This document shows positions 1 through 11,914 of a DNA stretch of 64,000 nt, in pieces. Source of the DNA: Rhytidiadelphus loreus (taxonomy: Eukaryota; Streptophyta; Bryopsida; Hypnales; Hylocomiaceae); contig OX344761.1 in NCBI GenBank assembly GCA_947034895.1, forward strand, positions 90,471,447-90,535,446, given 5' to 3'. The translations under genes and the position numbers were made by a program. The notes beneath the pieces are model-generated. The model was not told where the DNA came from and did no database searches. It saw only the letters and a program-made list of their open reading frames with translations. Every line of letters starts with the position of its first letter. Within the stretch, counting starts at the first letter, position 1.

Positions 1-390
1 CTAGTACAAAAATGCTGAAAAATGGATAGACAAATGTATCACTAGTATTGCAAATGTCTGGAATGTTTTGCATAATTTGTAGCAAATATTCCTACCAAAC
101 ACTGTTACCTTGTTGTATTCTATGTCTCAAGGAAAAAAATATAGAAGAAAAGATTTGCAAACATATCTGCATAGTTGTCAGTACATACAAGCTTACCTTA
201 GGTCTTTCAATGACTCAAGGGAAAAATAAGTTGTATATGTTTTGGAAAAAAATGGGAGGGTGAGATATGATCTATCTGACTTTTGAAAAAAATAGGTGTA
301 GTCATCTTCATGATAAGAAGCATCAAGATGAGCAGTAGATAGAATATTGCCTTAAACAAAGGATGTTCCAGTACAAGACTTTTTTTTTAG
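1..390. other. AT-rich sequence, no gene seen
   Basis: AT-rich DNA with only short open frames that resemble no protein family. Nothing supportable before the palindromic repeats that start at about 391. Confidence 0.6.
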
Positions 391-752
391 GTACCAAAAA
401 CAGGGGTACCACCAAGTAGCTCGAGAAACCCCGTCAGGTCCGATTGAGGTTTTTGAGCTACCAATCGGACCCCCTATTTTTGGTCAATAATTATTTTTTT
501 TTTTTTTAATTTTTTTTGGGTACCAAAAACGGGAGTTCCACCAAGTAGCTTGAGAAACCCCGTCGGGTCCGATTGAGGTTTTCGAGCTACCAGCTGGACC
601 CCCTATTTTCGGTCAAGAATTTTTTATTTTTTTAAATTTTTTTAAATTTTTTTCGGGTACCAAAAACGGGGGTACCACCAAGTAGCTCGAGAACCCCCGT
701 TGGCTCTGACTAAGGTTTTTGAGCTACCAGCTGGACCCCCTATTTTCGGTCA
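391..752 (+). repeat. Three 96-bp palindromic repeat units
   Basis: Three copies at 391-486, 520-615 and 657-752, each 96 bp from GTACCAAAAAC to the final GGTCA, separated by T-rich linkers of about 33-41 bp. Each unit is an imperfect palindrome: the first half reads ACCAAAAACGGGGGT...TAGCTCGAGAAACC and the second half returns as its complement around the centre. Further copies lie at 2102-2197 and, inverted, at 25417-25511. The family is unknown to me; a foldback or hairpin-forming element is the likeliest explanation. Confidence 0.8.
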
Positions 753-1059
753 AGAAAAAACAAACCTCTAGAACATCCTTGGATCAGGCACTGATCTGAT
801 TAAGTCTTTGCTTTTTGAGAGCCACTACTAGATCATAAATCAATAAAAAAATCAGCACTTATCCTATAACCTCTTGGATATTTGTAGACTTGGAAAAAAG
901 CTAACAAGCTATTATACCATTTTAGATCTAAATCCAAGCTTTGCTGTAAAAACTGTAAACCAATCGTTTTCATAACATTATATACAAAGGTGGAGTAATA
1001 AACTCCAAAGTTCATACAAAAGCAACTTATCTATATCTCCTAAGTGTAGGTCATAACAT

Positions 1060-1560
1060 CATTGCATACTTATCAACAAGCAAAAGAATGCAGTCATGAG
1101 AATTTTGGAGTAGGAATTTTTTGTAGCTTGTCAAAAATCCTCCAAGAGTCTATAGACCTCACTTGTGCCCATCCCAGAATATGACAAAAAGGAATGTTAA
1201 TGAGGTACACAAGGTGTCTATAGTCCATAGTACGTGTTATTGCAATCACAAGGAGTTTAAGAAAACAAAACTTACAAAACTTTAAAACGAAATCACATCA
1301 AATAGCACATCTATAAAAACCTGGTTGTTAGAACGTGAAGAAGAAGCCATTTTTTGAGTATTATCATTCCCCTACAGCAAGCAATTTCGAAAATATCAAC
1401 TACTTCAAAGTCAACTGAACTTCCACAGGGTCACTTCGGTGGAGCACCACAACAAGCCAAACCGAAATCCCAAGCTGGCCTCTCTCAACAATAACTTCAG
1501 CCAATATGCCACTACATTAACATGCTAGCAGATCATCAAAATAAAATCCAAAACTAGGTT
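1060..1560 (+). repeat. Dispersed repeat, inverted copy at 63490-64000
   Basis: This stretch is recognisable as the reverse complement of about 63490-64000. Shared landmarks include TTTTTTGTAGCTTGTCAAAAATCC, the TGCAATCACAAGGAGT block and the AACCTGGTTGTTAGAACGTGAAG block, in mirrored order. The copies have diverged by substitutions and small indels. The family is not identified; it could be the end of an LTR or other retroelement whose body lies outside the window. Confidence 0.75.
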
Positions 1561-1569
1561 TGGGCTTGT

Positions 1570-2030
1570 TAAGATATATTGAGAATAGTTGATGTATGAA
1601 CTATAATCTAGTGAGTAGTAAATTTTTCATCTAACTGTAAGTCCATCTTACTTCTACTATTAATTTTGCTGTCATTTTTCCAACCATCCATCATAAGACA
1701 AGTACTAGAAATGAAAGTTAATTTGTCTGTTGTGCAGGTTTTTAGCTGTCATTTGCAACTTCATTTAAGGGAACAATATAAAGTGGCTAAATGGAGGCTA
1801 TTTTGAACATTAGATTATGATTATGCCATCACATTAGAAAGATTCTGTAAAATCCCATTAACTCCACAATGGGAGGGAGGTATTCATTCTTCCTTTTTCT
1901 TTCTATATTTTTTTCTTTTTACTTGTGGCCCTTCTTTTATTTAACAACCTTGGGTGATTCATTTACACATAATTTTTTCTAACTCATAATAGAGTATGAG
2001 CTAAAATAGACATCAAGTATTAAATTAAGA
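1570..2030 (+). repeat. Dispersed repeat, inverted copy at 54585-55030
   Basis: Mirrored similarity to 54585-55030. The segments on GATGTATGAACTATA, CTGTAAGTCCATCTTAC, CAAGTACTAGAAATG, GGAGGCTATTTTGAACATTA and GATTCTGTAAAATCCCATTA recur as complements in reverse order. No coding capacity is visible. It adjoins the repeat at 1060-1560, but the two have different partner locations. Confidence 0.75.
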
Positions 2031-2101
2031 ATCTAATCTTGACATTGAAATCTAGAGAAAAAAATTTTAAAAATAGAAAAATTTATATATATTTTTTTCG
2101 G

Positions 2102-2455
2102 GTACCAAAAACGAGGGTACCACCAGGTAGCTCAAGAAACCCCGTCGGGTCCGATTGAGGTTTTTGAGCTACCACCCAGCCCTCCTAGTTTTGGACAAAA
2201 AAATATAAAAATATAAAAAATTAAAAATTAAATTTCGGGTACTAAAAACAGGGGTATGATCCAGTAGTCCGAAAACCTCAGTTGGACCCGTCTGTCGTTT
2301 TGGAGCTACCCTATTTTTAGTTTAATTTGTTTTTAAGCTTTAAATAAAAATTTTGACCACCGAAAACGGGGGTACAATTAGGCACTCAAAAAACCTCAAT
2401 TGAACCCAATTGAGGTCTTGTATGTACCAATCAGACTTCTCATTTTTGGTATGTG
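2102..2455 (+). repeat. 96-bp palindromic repeat plus two diverged copies
   Basis: A clear 96-bp unit lies at 2102-2197. Two more diverged versions follow at about 2238-2320 and 2355-2455, each with a GGGTAC/ACCGAAAACGGGGGTAC start and a mirrored end. They belong to the same family as 391-752. Confidence 0.7.
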
Positions 2456-2689
2456 AAATAACAAAAACAAAAATCTGGAAATGTCTTTTCTCGATTCCAA
2501 ATTTTAAGAGGGGTATTTTGAGTAATGCAAGGATTATTACGTTTTTAATGAATGTAAGTATGGTAATGCATTTCATGTTTCATTTTCTTAATAAAACTTA
2601 AATTTGATTTGATTCCATAAAGTCAAGTAGAGACTTTTGCAAGATCACTTGGGTCCAATTGACCTTGGAAGAGTCTATTTTGGACCTCT

Positions 2690-2968
2690 TGGAATTGGGT
2701 TAAGATTTGGTAACCTTGTTGTAAATCTCGAAGCTGTGGTTTAGAGAATAAAATAATACGGATGCCTCTTTGTTTTGCTTCAAGGCTAGTAGAATTTGAA
2801 TTACTAGTTTCAAATTTTAGTTCAAATCAATGATTGTGGTTTGGATTGAAGAGCATGAAGCTTGGTAACTTTGGATTAAAGTTTAATATGTTATTGAAAA
2901 TGAAATGTAATGAATGTATGGAAATTTAAACAAAAACCAATCGGTTACCGATTCTTGGGGGGACATTG
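2690..2968 (+). repeat. Dispersed repeat, inverted copy at 25195-25415
   Basis: The blocks GCCTCTTTGTTTTGCTTCAAG, AGATTGTGGTTTGGATTGAAGAG-like, AAGCTTGGTAACTTTGGATT and the run ending in GATTCTTGGGGGG recur, complemented and in reverse order, at 25195-25415. In both places the repeat adjoins 96-bp palindromic units, so palindromes and repeat probably form one composite mobile sequence that inserted twice in opposite orientations. Confidence 0.75.
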
Positions 2969-3428
2969 TAGCGGTGCTATTTTGTGAGCCTATGAGCATT
3001 GAGTAGGGATTATGTGAGCGTTGAGCTTAGAAATTTGAAGAAGCACAAAAAAACTTAATATATATTTCTAACAATAGACTTCATTTTTAGTAAATTTTAG
3101 TACCTATTACTACAGACCTATTACCATGGTTATGTAGAATTCACATGGAAATTATAATTTTCAATGTTGTCTAAAATATTAGAAGTATACATTTTTAAAA
3201 TGATGAACTTAATTGATGTGAAAGATAAATGGAGATGGAAATAAGTTTGTACAAAATATTGGTTGATCACTATCCTATAGCAATGTGACTCCTCTCGGGG
3301 CTAATAAAAAAATACCAATAATTTTCTTTTGATGCATTGTTATTCGACTTGTTTAGATTTTAGAAAAAAATTGTTGATAAGAACTACTATCCTATAGTAG
3401 CGTGGGACCTCACCAAATAGCAACCCTG
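2969..3428. mobile_element. Candidate short non-autonomous element with CAGGGTTGCTATTT-like ends
   Basis: The right end reads, on the minus strand, CAGGGTTGCTATTTGGTGAGG (ending at 3428). The left end TAGCGGTGCTATTTTGTGAGCC (from 2969) aligns to it with three mismatches in the first 14 positions. GTGAGC-type subterminal words follow on the left. About 460 bp, no coding capacity. I do not see a matching 8-bp target duplication, so the boundaries are tentative. The end sequence links it to the nested element at 22638 and the small element at 27033. Confidence 0.5.
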
Positions 3429-5294
3429 CACTAGAGCAAAGCTAAAGGAGAAAGACAAAATTTGGGTATAAAACTTAAACTCACTATACTTTGTATTAAT
3501 TGAGATCAATTGCCCTAGAATTGACAGACCTAGGCAATTTGCATTAGATTTGCTTATGGCGAGCACTTACTGGACTATTTGACCTACACACATAAGAATG
3601 ATATAATTAATGAATTATGTGTACTATTTTCAAAGCATTGTTTTGGAATGATTAAGTCCTAGATCATTCATTGCATAAGACGATTTATCTATCTTGATCT
3701 ATCGCGCAGACCAATTGACCTCCTTATAGAATTCTAGATAGGACCGGTACTTCATATATTGTGTCTACATACATTGGTAAAGGACTAAGAACAAAATTCA
3801 AATCCTTAGGAATAAGAGTGTTTGTAAATTACAAGACTAAAAGCAGGTATTTTGAAGTTTTAAGTATTATTCTATTTGAAAAGTGACATTAGTTACATAA
3901 ATGATAGACTGATTCTACCTTTTTCTATAAGAACCTCTATACTTGTGTTTACCTGGGTTTGGGGAATCGAACAAAATCCTAAATTACAAAAAGTTATGTA
4001 CAAAATTTAGAGCATTTGCTTGAAAATGTCAAAGGAAGAATCCCTTCCAACCCCTCTACGAAATTTGTCCATAATTTTTGAATGGACACACAATATTTCA
4101 AACAAATTTTTGAAGACAAAATTTAGCTCGATTCTACACATTAACTTAGTCCAAATTTAAAAAAAAAAAAATCCTACTATGCCTAAATGAGGTTTGAAAT
4201 TCTACTTTAAACACTATTTTTACTTTTGATTAAACTAAGAGCAATTGAGCTCCTACTATGGTAAGTGAGCCCATCACAGGCAAAAATATAGTAATGGTCT
4301 ACATTCTAGTTCAGAAATGTGCACCACTAGAATAATTTTGTCTATGATGGGCTCCATCCCATTTTGCTTATCATAGGCAAAGTTACCTTAATCCTATTTT
4401 ACATATTGTATCCCACATGGGTTGTTTTACTTCCTACCACTCCACTTGTATAAATCTTGTCTTCTCATGTCTAATTCACATAAGCAACATTATTTGTGAT
4501 TAGGATACACTAAAATTTTAATGTAATGTATCAATTTCCAAAATAGAACAATTTTTTTGTGACATTGATTTTGCACCTCCAAGTCATTGTAGTAATTATA
4601 CAAATGAGTTCGGTTGTAATATTCACTCATTCCACTAAAATATGCTAATTTGTACAACATAAAAATGAACCCTCAATAAATTTAAAAAAAAATTTAATCC
4701 ATGATTGTGGGAATATTATTTTGGCAAACATGTAACATTTGTGAAATCAACTTGTAAACAACTTGAGATCCTTGTAGGATAGTCTACACATCAATTTTAG
4801 AATATTTTTTATATTGAGAACATTATAAGTCTTGTACAAATGACCTATCAATGATGAATGTCTATCCTCCTCTACACAACTCAAAAACTCACTATTGTAG
4901 TATACTATAAATTTTGTATTTGAAAATACAATTTCAATGTGTCTTTTTGTATGAAAAGGTTTTTTAGGATGTAGGTACGTACTGACATCCTAAAAAAACT
5001 TTTCATACAAAAAGACACATTGAAATTGTATTTTCAAATACAAAATTTAGCTTGACAAATGTATTTTTTGAAGGCTTACAAACATAACATTTACAAAAAA
5101 ATTGAGCTACTACTCAACATAGAAGATGTTATTCTCAACATTTTTAGAAGAATAAGCCTTCACAAATAGGTTTAATATGTAAGGCTTCACCTTTGAAGGA
5201 ACTTTGTGTATTGAAATGTCCCAAAAAATGAAGATGTGTTATTAAGAAGAAATAAAAAAATTAAACTTACAAATCACTTTCAAACAAAACTTGT
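3429..5294. other. AT-rich DNA with foldback-element remnant
   Basis: No gene is visible. About 4000-4260 resembles one arm of the foldback elements at 52930-53330 and 56930-57360 (shared CCTACTATGCCTAAATGAGG and GTCCATAA.TTTTGA blocks). A long hairpin lies at 4911-5046 and is listed separately. The rest is AT-rich with short meaningless frames. Confidence 0.6.
4911..5046. repeat. Near-perfect 62-bp inverted repeat (foldback)
   Basis: Arms at 4911-4972 and 4985-5046 are almost perfect reverse complements around a 12-bp loop (AGGTACGTACTG). The stem contains TACAATTTCAATGTGTC and its complement. The near-identity of the arms suggests a recent foldback MITE or an inverted duplication. No gene. 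Confidence 0.9.
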
Positions 5295-5299
5295 TAACC

Positions 5300-5532
5300 T
5301 ATAACAGACTTAAGATATAAAACAAGGCAAAAAGGGTTCTGGATAACAAGACTCAATATTATAATATAAAAGGTACAATACTAAGCAAGAGCTAAGACTC
5401 AAGAGGTGTGTTTTCGAGACTAAAGGACTCTTCAGCCTCGACCCCTATATATACTCTAATCTAAAATAAAAGGAACTAATATTAATCCAAAGTAAAAGGA
5501 ACTAGAAGGTTTTAGAAATCATATCCCTAATA
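5300..5532 (-). repeat. 3' LTR of the chromovirus
   Basis: 233 bp, matching 10310-10538 along its length with scattered substitutions and one rearranged block around 5436-5460. Its ends have decayed from TG...CA to TA...TA, while the other LTR keeps TG...CA. Confidence 0.9.
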
Positions 5533-5579
5533 TTATTTCCCTCTCAAGCGACGAGTTCCAAGAGGAGCACTAGGCTTAT

Positions 5580-8500
5580 CCGGATAAAGTCGATGAAATT
5601 CCTGTACCAATTCAGACGCGTTCATAAGGTTTTCAGCTGGTTCCCACGTTCATTCATTAATATCATAACCGGTCCAGTGTACCGGATACTCCAACTTGCC
5701 CCACCTTTGTCGCAAGTCCAATACTTTTTCCACATCATATTCTTCGTGATTCTCAACCTCAATACTAGGCAGTGGCTATTATACTCTTTTTGGGAAGGAT
5801 GATTCTCGATAAGGTTCTAAAAGAGAGACATGAAAAAGTGGATGTACCTTCATGGAAGGTGGTAGCTCAATACGAAATGCCACTGGATTGATTTGTTTTT
5901 GGATGATGAATGGTCCCAATCTCTGATAGTAACTTGTCACAAGGTCGCTTGGTTTTGATATTCTGTCGAAGAAGCCATACTTTATTTCCAACTTGAAAAG
6001 CAAGTGCTTGGTTGCAAAATTTGTCTGCAGATGTCTTGTAAGATTCTTGGACGGCTTGCAGTTGAAGCTTTAGAATATCTTGAATTTGCGATAGTTGTTG
6101 TGCGAAGTCATCCGCTATCGGATTACTATTTGCTGGTGAACTCAATAGATCAAGCTTCGGATGATAACCATAATTGGAATAAAATGGCGTTTGCTGAGTT
6201 GAAGCATGAAGATTGAAGAGTATTGTTGTACGCAAACTCCGCTAGCGGCAAGTATGTCGTCTAGTTGTCTTGCTGATAGTTGATACTACATCGTAAATAC
6301 TGATCAAGAACTTGATTAACCCATTTTGTTTGACCATCAGTTTGAGGATAGAAAGCTAAAGAGAGGTTGATATCCACTCTCAATATCTCAAAAAGAGATC
6401 TCCAAAACTTTGATACAAATTGGGTTCCCCGATCAGATATGATATTGTCTGGAAGACCATGATATCGATACACATTATCAAGAAATAGTCTTGCCGTATC
6501 TTCACTTGACGAAGACTTTTTGCAAGGGACAAAGTGCACCATTTTTGTGAGTTGATCCACCACAACAAAAATGCTATCAAATGAATTTGATGACGGCAAA
6601 CCTATAATGAAATCCACAAAGACCAAAGACCATGGCCGGTGTGCAATACGCAATGGCTATAAAAGCCCGTAAGGGCGATGTTGAGGATTCTTGGACTTTG
6701 AACAAATGTCACAAGAGGTAACAAAATTTTTTATGTCCTTCCACATTTTGGGCCACCAAAAATCTTTGGAAAGAAGTTCCAAAGTCTTGTTGTATCCAAA
6801 ATGATCCACAGCTGGGAAGTCATGGCGGAATTGAAGAACTTGAAGCCGTATTGAACCTTCTGGGATGAATAAACGTTCTTCAAAATATAATAGATCTCCC
6901 TCCACCTTAAATTTGTCGTCTTTACCGAGGCGACGCTTGATGTCGAGGGCCACAAGATCTTCATTGGTTGCAACATGCACTTGATTAAGGAAGTCAACAT
7001 CAATTGGTACTAGTATAATAGTGGCACAAAGACGAAATAATTCTGGTTTCAACAAAGTTCTATACTGTTGATCAAATGCTGCTTTTCTAGCCTTGGACGC
7101 AAGATACGATCTCCTCAATAGGGCATCAAATAAACCTTGTTGCTTCCTCGGTCGATAAGTGATAACAAAATCAAACCGGGATAGCGACATAATCCATCGT
7201 GCTTGGCGTCGATTCAAAACACGAGATGACATGAAGTACTCCAAATTCTTGTGATTTGTATATACAATCATGGAATGCACAGCTCCTTCAAGGAAATGAT
7301 GCCTTTTGAAAATAATCCACAATAACAAGAAGCTCTTTATTATAGATCTCATAATTAATCTCGGCAGCAGAAAACTTACGAGAGTAAAACGCAATTGGAT
7401 GAAGCTTCTCGTCTTCCCCCATTTGTGAAGGTACAACTCCCAACGCAAAATCTGAGGCATCAATCTCCAAATAGAATGTCTTTGTGAAATTTGGGTGTAC
7501 CAAGATGGGCGCGGTTGTAAATGCCGTCTTAAGATCTTGAAATGCCTTCTTTGCTCATGGCCTCCAATCAAGCTTGTTCTTGCATGTCAACCACATAAGC
7601 GGAGTAGCCACTACTGAATAATTCTTGATGAAAATCCGATAGAAGTTAGCAAAGCCAAGAAAACACTATACGTCTCAAACCGTCTTCGGAACTTCCCACA
7701 ACACTATAGCTTCCACCTTCTTCGATTCCATCTTCAATCCTTCCGTAGTTGTGATGAATTCCAAAAACTCCATTTCAGTTTGGTGAAATAAACACTTCTC
7801 TGGCTTGGCGTAAAGTCCTCGCTCGCGTAATTTTTCAAGGACCAAACGAACATGCTTCTCATGATCTTCTTCATTGTTGGAAAATATCAAAATATCATCT
7901 AAATAGATGGTAACAAAGTCGTCAAGGTGCTCCCGAAAAATGTCATTCATCATGTGCTGAAAAAGTGTTGGGCCATTCATAAGGCCGAAAGGCATGACAT
8001 TGTACTCGAAATGGCCATATCTTGCACGAAAAGTTGTCTTCCATTCGTCTCCTTCTTTGATTCGTAAGAGGTCATAAGCTCCGCGCAAGTCAATCTAAAT
8101 AAAGATCTTTGCACTCTCGAGTTGTTCCAAAAGTCCAGAGACCAAGGACAATGGATAGCGATTTTTCTTTGTCACCTTGTTGAGATCTCGATAATCCACA
8201 CACATTTATAATGAGCCATCTTTCTTTTTTACAAACAGAATAGGCGCTCCAGTTGGGGACTTGGAGTAGTGAATGAAGTTCTTGGCTAGATTCTCATCAA
8301 TATACTTCTGTAATTCCACCAATTTTGTTTGCGATAGGTTGTAAATCGGGCCAAAAGGCAGTTGCATTCCTTCCAAATCAATTGCACAATCATATGGACG
8401 GTGCTCCGGGAGTATGTCGGCATTCTTCTTCAAAAATACATCTTCAAAATCCTTATATTGCTCTGGAATACTGGCTGTTGAAGTCTTCTCTTCACTATTT

Positions 8501-10184
8501 GGAGCCGCATAGATGACAAATGATGTGCCCTCTTTGAATGCTCTTACAAACGCCCTTGCTCCAATAAAGAGGGGTTTCTTCATTTGTGATTTTTTAACAA
8601 GTTTGCTAACAGGTTTTCTAACAGGGTTATTGTCTGAATGTTCTAAAAAGAAGGGAAAAGTCATCTTTCGCAACTTCCAATCTACAAATGGGTTGTATTT
8701 TTCTAACCAAGAGAGACCAAGAATAATAGGATTTGATGGGGTTCTAATGACATTGAAGATAATTTGGCTATTATAGCCTTCAAATGCCACCTCTAAAGGC
8801 ATTGTTTCATGGGTAATACTGCCTGAGGACAAAGATTGTCCATCTATCACTTCTACATGGATGGGCTAAGATTTTTGAACTATAGGGAATTTATGACTCG
8901 ACAAATTCTTCATCTACTACAAGAAAATGGGGGTATAAATGACTTGTCCACAATGACTGCACTGACAACAATGACTTCAAATTAGTCATTTTGCAGTCAC
9001 TTTGAAGTCATTGTTGTCAGTGCAGTCATTGTGGACAAGTCATTTATACCCCTATTTTCTTGTAGTGATCTAGAAAACAAGTAGATGCTCCTGAATCTAA
9101 CAAAGCAGTGGTTTTAAGTTTTTGAGGACCAAAAAACAAGGGAACTGTAAAACAAGGTGCAAATTGAGCGGAAAGAGAGGAACCTAAATGTTGTTGTGAA
9201 ATTGAACGGTCTAGCCACATGGTTCCTATTGTGGCTGGCCACCTTCATTTTCCTAAACTATAGCAACTCTGGTCTTGATAATACGTTGATTTGGCTTCTT
9301 TGGGCAGTTGAGGACTATGTGACCTCCTTCGCCGCAATACAAGCATAGTCCTTCCTCCATCTGACGCTTCTTCTCTTCTGGAGTAAGATGTTTGACACGT
9401 TATACGTCAATTTGCATATCTGCAACCTCCAAATGAGAATTCGGGTTGCTCACTGATAGAGAAGAGGTCTGTTGGGTCATATGTTTCCTTGATGGAGTCC
9501 ATGGGCTCTGGTCTTGAAGACGTTGGAAAAGTCGGTTGTCGCACTTGACCACTTGACTAATCGCCTCATTGAGTGTTTGCAGATCAGGGAGTGACAACAA
9601 TAAATCCTTTACAGTAGTCTTTAAACCCCAATAGAATTGACTCATAAGTGTTGCTTCATCCCAGTTGATGTCGCACACAAGTTGTCAAAAATCCGAGCAT
9701 AAGAGGATGGAGAATGTGTCCCTTGTTGTAGGGACTGAATCTTTGTTGTTGCCCAACGAGTATGTTCTCCAAAAGCTTCTCCCATAAAAGTGTCAAAGTT
9801 GTTCAAGATGGATGAACTCTTCTCAAACAAAGGAGCAAACCATGATAAAGCTTGTCATGTAAGTAATGTCCCAATCAATCCGATTCGTGATTCTTCTGTT
9901 GAGTAGCGCTTCGACTGTAAGGCAATTATTAATCAAATTTGATTGACAAAACCTCAAAATTTGGAGCGCATGCCATCGAATTTTTCAGGTAGGCTTATAC
10001 GAGGTTCCTTCCGTTGTTGTGGTGGATCTTATTGAATTATAGGCGGAGCTCCTCCCTCTTGATTGGTGGTAGATTGATGTTGTTGAAGGCCACCAATGAC
10101 TCCTTCAATCGTTGTGGTCTGTACCGATAACGTTTTAATAGTATTAAGAATAGCCTCTAATTTTGCCTCGGCGGATTCAAGCAT
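5580..10184 (-). pseudogene. Broken gag-pol polyprotein of the chromovirus
   Basis: Reading on the minus strand from an ATG at 10184. Gag ends with a CCHC zinc knuckle (CLYCGEGGHIVLNC, about 9303-9345). The protease active site LLDSGAST lies at about 9080-9112. Reverse transcriptase has YLDD at about 7900. RNase H covers about 7130-7570. The integrase H2C2 zinc finger (CDICSK) is near 6690-6850, and the core with ISDRGTQF lies at 6261-6653. The chromodomain (WEPAENL) is at about 5590-5760. In-frame stops occur at 6657-6659, 8206-8208 and near 8094, with frame changes elsewhere. In the integrase core the usual third catalytic residue, Glu in TERVNQ, reads Lys (TKWVNQ). The 153-bp MITE at 8915-9067 splits the protease. 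The gene cannot function. Confidence 0.93.
8915..9067. mobile_element. CACTA-type MITE inserted in the retrotransposon protease
   Basis: A 153-bp near-perfect inverted repeat whose right end, read on the minus strand, begins CACTACAAGAAAATAGGGG, the classic CACTA (En/Spm) terminus. The left end is TACTACAAGAAAATGGGGG, with one base changed. It is flanked by the 3-bp direct repeat ATC (8912-8914 and 9068-9070), the usual CACTA target duplication. No coding capacity. It interrupts the gypsy protease just after the DSGAST motif, so it postdates the retrotransposon. Confidence 0.93.
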
Positions 10185-10309
10185 AATAAAGTCCTGAGTC
10201 CCAACTATACTGAAAGACAAGAATAACCGAGAATAAAATCTTGAATGATAAATTGCAACCTCAAGAAGGACCCTCACTCTGATACTCAAATGAGTCAGTC
10301 TCGACAAAC

Positions 10310-10538
10310 TGTAATGGACACAAGATATAAAATAAGGCAAGAAGGGTTTTGGATAACAAGACACAATATTATAATATAAAAGGTACAATATTAAGCAAGA
10401 GCTAAGAATCAAGAGGTGTGTTGTCGAGACTAAAGGAACTATATATACTCTAATATATACTCTAATCTAAAATAAAATGAACTAATATTAATCCAAAGAA
10501 AAAGGAACTAGAAGGTTTTAGAGATCATATCCCTAACA
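10310..10538 (-). repeat. 5' LTR of the chromovirus
   Basis: 229 bp starting TGTAATGG and ending CCCTAACA, so it keeps TG...CA. It is followed directly by TAACC, matching the left flank. Given the minus-strand coding direction this is the 5' LTR. Confidence 0.9.
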
Positions 10539-10543
10539 TAACC

Positions 10544-11906
10544 TCTAAAGTTCTTTGACTATGGAGTTTTGACCAAAAATGCTCCAAACTACCATTTCTA
10601 GTACAAGTACCACATTTTTGGACATATGAAATCATAGGATTTTGTAGTATGCTAGTTTCAGAAGATGTGAAAATTTTTCAAAAATTACCATGATGCAAAT
10701 TGCAAAATTTTAGTGATTGAAATGACAAAAATCCGTTTTCTGGCCTTGCAAAAAATAGGATAGCTGCACTTCACAAGGTCTCATTTGTATGAAAAAACGT
10801 CCATGTTGTTGGTGCTTCTTTAGATTTATTCTTCAAGGCAAATTGGCTATATGCTTGAAAAATTTCAGATTATTTAGAATTGTACAACCTATAGGAAAAA
10901 AATAGTAAATAGAAAAAAGTAGATAATGATTCAAAATACTAAATTGTTTAGGATTTAGTTATAGAATTGAAGAATGTCAATTCTAATGGTTGCAATATTA
11001 TAATAAACAATCTATCCTATGCTCAAGTTAGATTTGTTAAAAAATAATTCAAAATATAAATAAATATGTCATATAATGAAATTTTCAAAAATAATAACAT
11101 GACATAATTGAATTGTGTAGAAATTTTAATGAATAATTTTGAATTCTAAAAATGAAAACCAATGAAAAATGAAAACCAATATAATACTAAAGTGGGAGAA
11201 CCACATCATTTTGTAGGCTAAAATTTTGTAATCTAGAATTTTGCACATTAGAATTTTAATTTTACAACTATTTTTAAATTTTCTATGGAATAAATTTTAA
11301 TCTTTTCAATCCAGAAATAATAATGCAGGGTAAGACTTCAATAACTATTACAAGAAAAAACTATTGTATAGAAAATATTTAAAATTTTATTTTATATTTA
11401 ATTAATTAAAAAAAATTAGTTTAAATTGATTTAGCAATATCATGTATATAAAAGATGAGATTTTTTCTAGATTTATATGCACATGGAAAGATTTGAATCA
11501 TCCCATTTTGATCAATGAAATGAAAGTTATGAGGAATTTTAGTTTGCGAGCAGTTATGGATTCTCTACTCTAAAATAAACTTTGAAGTCGTTTATTTAAT
11601 TCATTATTCAATACTTTTGGAAAAGAATAAAACCATAGGATGTACCATACATTGGGGTTTGATTCATAAGACCTCATCCAAAATCATTTCTTTTTGCGTG
11701 GAATTCTTTTCATTAACAAGATTCTGTTTCACCTAATTAACGATATATTTTGTGACCTTGAGCACTATCAACACCAGTATGTGGCTGAGAATATTATTAG
11801 ATTATCACTAATAGATTATGATTGTTGTTGTATTTATCATAGGAATAGCTTTATCCAACTATTTGGTTAATTTTTGCTTCTAAAGCATTATAAAAAGAAG
11901 AAAAAG
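10544..11906. other. Dispersed repeats, no gene
   Basis: 10545-10990 is a diverged inverted copy of about 51660-52145 (shared GTGCTTCTTTAGATTT-like, AAATTTCAGAT and AGCTGCACTTCACAAG blocks). 11430-11655 matches 51430-51640 in direct orientation (CTCTAAAATAAACTTTGA, ATAGGATGTAC). The family has other members at 34985-35240, 37820-38080 and 45905-46115, so it is common inside and outside the giant elements. No coding potential. Confidence 0.7.
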
Positions 11907-11914
11907 CATTCAAA
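11907..11914. repeat. Target-site duplication of giant element 1 (left)
   Basis: CATTCAAA directly precedes the CAGGGTTG terminus and recurs at 36236-36243 directly after TAACCCTG. Eight bases is the hAT-type duplication length. Confidence 0.9.

Larger units (their letters stand above)
5300..10538 (-). mobile_element. Ty3/gypsy chromovirus-type LTR retrotransposon (degenerate)
   Basis: A 5.2-kb element with LTRs at 5300-5532 and 10310-10538, flanked by the 5-bp direct repeat TAACC (5295-5299 and 10539-10543). Coding order on the minus strand is gag, protease, reverse transcriptase, RNase H, integrase and a terminal chromodomain, which is the Ty3/gypsy chromovirus order. A polypurine tract (GAGAGGGAAA on the minus strand) abuts the 3' LTR at about 5535-5550. 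A TATCAGAGT segment at about 10270-10285 could be an initiator-tRNA primer site, but it lies some 25 nt from the LTR. Many stops and frameshifts, clear LTR divergence and an internal CACTA MITE show it is an old, dead copy. Confidence 0.95.

Noticed and set aside
48..1015. Short open frames at the left edge (60-71 codons)
   Set aside because: Random AT-rich frames with no family likeness.
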